This document shows, one piece after another, positions 4,430 through 5,895 of a stretch of DNA of 5,895 nucleotides. The notes under the pieces were generated by a model. The model saw only the letters and a list, made by a program, of their open reading frames with translations, was not told where the DNA came from and searched no databases. Origin of the DNA: Desulfobacterales bacterium (lineage in GTDB: Bacteria > Desulfobacterota > Desulfobacteria > Desulfobacterales > UBA11574); contig JAAXQD010000169.1 of NCBI GenBank assembly GCA_012974475.1, positions 1-5,895 on the forward strand. Reading direction: 5' to 3'. Both the position numbers and the translations under genes were made by a program. How positions within the stretch are numbered: the first letter of the stretch is position 1; every line of letters starts with the position of its first letter.

Positions 4430-5895
4430 ATGTACCTTGCACACTACAGTTTAAAAGAGCTGCCTTTTCAGATGAATATGGATCCAAAATTTATCTGGTT
4501 TGGCGAGCGTCACAAGGACATCCTTACGGTTTTGAAATATGCCGCCGTAGTCAACGAGGGCTTCCTTCTTGTTGCCGGCGACGTCGGAACGGGAAAAACT
4601 ACCCTCGTCAACGCATTGCTGAAGTGCTTGGATAAAAACACCATTACGGCCAACATCACCAACCCGAGGATGGAACCCCGAGACTTTCTCGACTTTGTTG
4701 CCCATGAATTCAATATCCAATTACAGTCCGGGGACAAAGGGGGTTCATTGGCACCGTTCCGTCGTTTTTTGAACGATTGCCACTCGGAAAATAAAAAGGT
4801 TCTTTTGATCATCGACGAAGCGCACCGGCTCGATCAAACACTTCTCAACCAGATACGACGCCTGTCGAATATAGAACGGCGGAATAAAAAACTTCTCAAT
4901 ATGGTCTTTGTGGGTCAGGATGCATTTATCGATCTTATATCCAAGAAAAAGAATCGGGATTTAAAACAGAGAATTACTTTCAGCCACCACCTTAATCCGT
5001 TGAAGGGCGCAGAAATATGTGAATATATTTTTCATCGTCTCCATGTCGCAGGCAGTGTAAAAAGTATTTTCACCGCAAGTGCAATCGGTGAAATTTACGC
5101 TGTTTCCAAAGGGTGTCCGCGGGTGGTCAACATGGTTTGTGATCATGCATTATGGACCGGATACCATAAAGGCGTAAAAAAAATTGATGCAAAAATTATA
5201 AAAGGATGCGTCGATAAACTCCCTTTGTGGAACGAAAAAATCGATGACAGAAAAGCGGAGGAAAATATAGAGACCCTAAACCAAGGTGCCGCAAAGGAAC
5301 CCTCAATAAATTTTTCACGGAGAAGGTTTCAATATATCGCCTTTGCCATGGTGTCGTTGATGATTCTCGGCCTTCTGTATTATCCGCTAAAATCCGGGAG
5401 ACGCAACCGGTATACGGAGAAATACGGCCATTCCCAATCCACATCGACGGACATGCCAACGATTGTCGACTCGAATAAAAAGATTGGCCGGGTGGTCCGG
5501 GCCACGGAAAAAGTCCGTAAAACGGTATCTGAATTGAAACAAAAAGAGCCGGCGGCTACCCGATTCGTTTCGGCGGGGTACCTGTTGAATGAAGAAAAGC
5601 AAACCGATGACATGACGACTGTACGGACGTATGAAAAAAAAGCCGGATTAAACGGACCCGAAAATGGGACGCAACGGGAAAAGTACACCATATATCTGCA
5701 TTATTCCAGTGAAGATAAAAAAGAACTTATGGAAGCGTTGGCGGATTCACTTAAAAACAGCGGCTTCGGGGTGCTTGGGGTTGAAAAGGTCGATTATCAA
5801 AATAGTGATGTTCGCTATTTTCACAAAGAAGACAAGGCAGGGGCACTCCTTTTAAAAAATCATTTGGCGCAGTTCATGTCCCCTTTGATCAACTT
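4430..5895 (+). CDS. GspA/ExeA-type AAA+ ATPase with membrane anchor, cut by window edge
   Basis: The frame is open for 488 codons to the right edge, with no stop. The N-terminus (MYLAHYSLKELPF) is typical of the GspA/ExeA family. Walker A is G50-DVGT-G55-K56-T57, and Walker B is LLIIDEAH (125-132). QRITF (180-184), followed by a PLKGAEICEYIFHRL-like segment, matches the end of the family's ATPase domain. A single membrane helix lies at about 302-319, with RRR (297-299) before it, so the ATPase faces the cytoplasm and the rest lies outside. After a polar linker (320-415), residues 417-480 (IYLHYS, NSGFGVLGV, VRYFHKEDKA) form a small alpha/beta domain that resembles LytR_C-type domains; that match is by eye only. 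In type II secretion, ExeA works with ExeB to place the secretin through peptidoglycan, but similar ATPases occur without that system. The SD is weak (AGG at 4419-4421). It lies 41 bases after the thioredoxin-like gene with no terminator between. Confidence 0.88.
   Translation, partial: MYLAHYSLKELPFQMNMDPKFIWFGERHKDILTVLKYAAVVNEGFLLVAGDVGTGKTTLVNALLKCLDKNTITANITNPRMEPRDFLDFVAHEFNIQLQSGDKGGSLAPFRRFLNDCHSENKKVLLIIDEAHRLDQTLLNQIRRLSNIERRNKKLLNMVFVGQDAFIDLISKKKNRDLKQRITFSHHLNPLKGAEICEYIFHRLHVAGSVKSIFTASAIGEIYAVSKGCPRVVNMVCDHALWTGYHKGVKKIDAKIIKGCVDKLPLWNEKIDDRKAEENIETLNQGAAKEPSINFSRRRFQYIAFAMVSLMILGLLYYPLKSGRRNRYTEKYGHSQSTSTDMPTIVDSNKKIGRVVRATEKVRKTVSELKQKEPAATRFVSAGYLLNEEKQTDDMTTVRTYEKKAGLNGPENGTQREKYTIYLHYSSEDKKELMEALADSLKNSGFGVLGVEKVDYQNSDVRYFHKEDKAGALLLKNHLAQFMSPLIN

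Overview
The window looks like chromosomal DNA of a Gram-negative, probably anaerobic bacterium. Desulfobacterota (sulfate-reducer relatives) is my best guess. That guess is inferred from the gene content: a Tat-signal aldo/keto reductase with iron-sulfur cysteines, a DUF6599-type exported protein, and a GspA/ExeA-type ATPase. No rRNA or other taxonomic marker is present. I see no mobile element, CRISPR array, tRNA or rRNA.

Layout. The left edge (1-553, minus strand) holds the N-terminal 184 codons of a FAD-dependent oxidoreductase of the DAO/FOXRED1-like superfamily, cut by the window edge. A divergent intergenic region (554-836) carries a candidate promoter on each strand. A 47-residue two-helix membrane protein (837-980) follows, and behind it lies an open frame (970-1122) that looks like a frameshifted tail. 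Next is a 73-residue protein with two CxxC half-ribbons (1232-1453), then a 181-base gap that is itself open in one frame.

The right two thirds is a tight plus-strand gene run, probably one operon. It contains a Tat-signal aldo/keto reductase with an eight-cysteine C-terminal domain (1635-2840), then a secreted DUF6599-like protein whose start overlaps the reductase stop (2818-3774). A thioredoxin-like protein with two tandem zinc ribbons and a WCPSC active site follows (3807-4388). Last is a membrane-anchored AAA+ ATPase of the GspA/ExeA type, cut by the right edge (4430-5895).

How the genes may work together (inference). The run combines an exported oxidoreductase, a secreted partner of unknown function, a thiol-redox protein and a membrane ATPase with an extracytoplasmic C-terminus. 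This could be a cell-envelope redox module. The most unusual points are the export of an NADPH-type enzyme with non-canonical cysteine spacing, the duplicated zinc ribbon in front of an atypical thioredoxin, and the frameshifted small membrane protein. Nothing in the window proves a new system. The conserved-looking order of reductase, DUF6599, thioredoxin and ATPase is the lead most worth testing.
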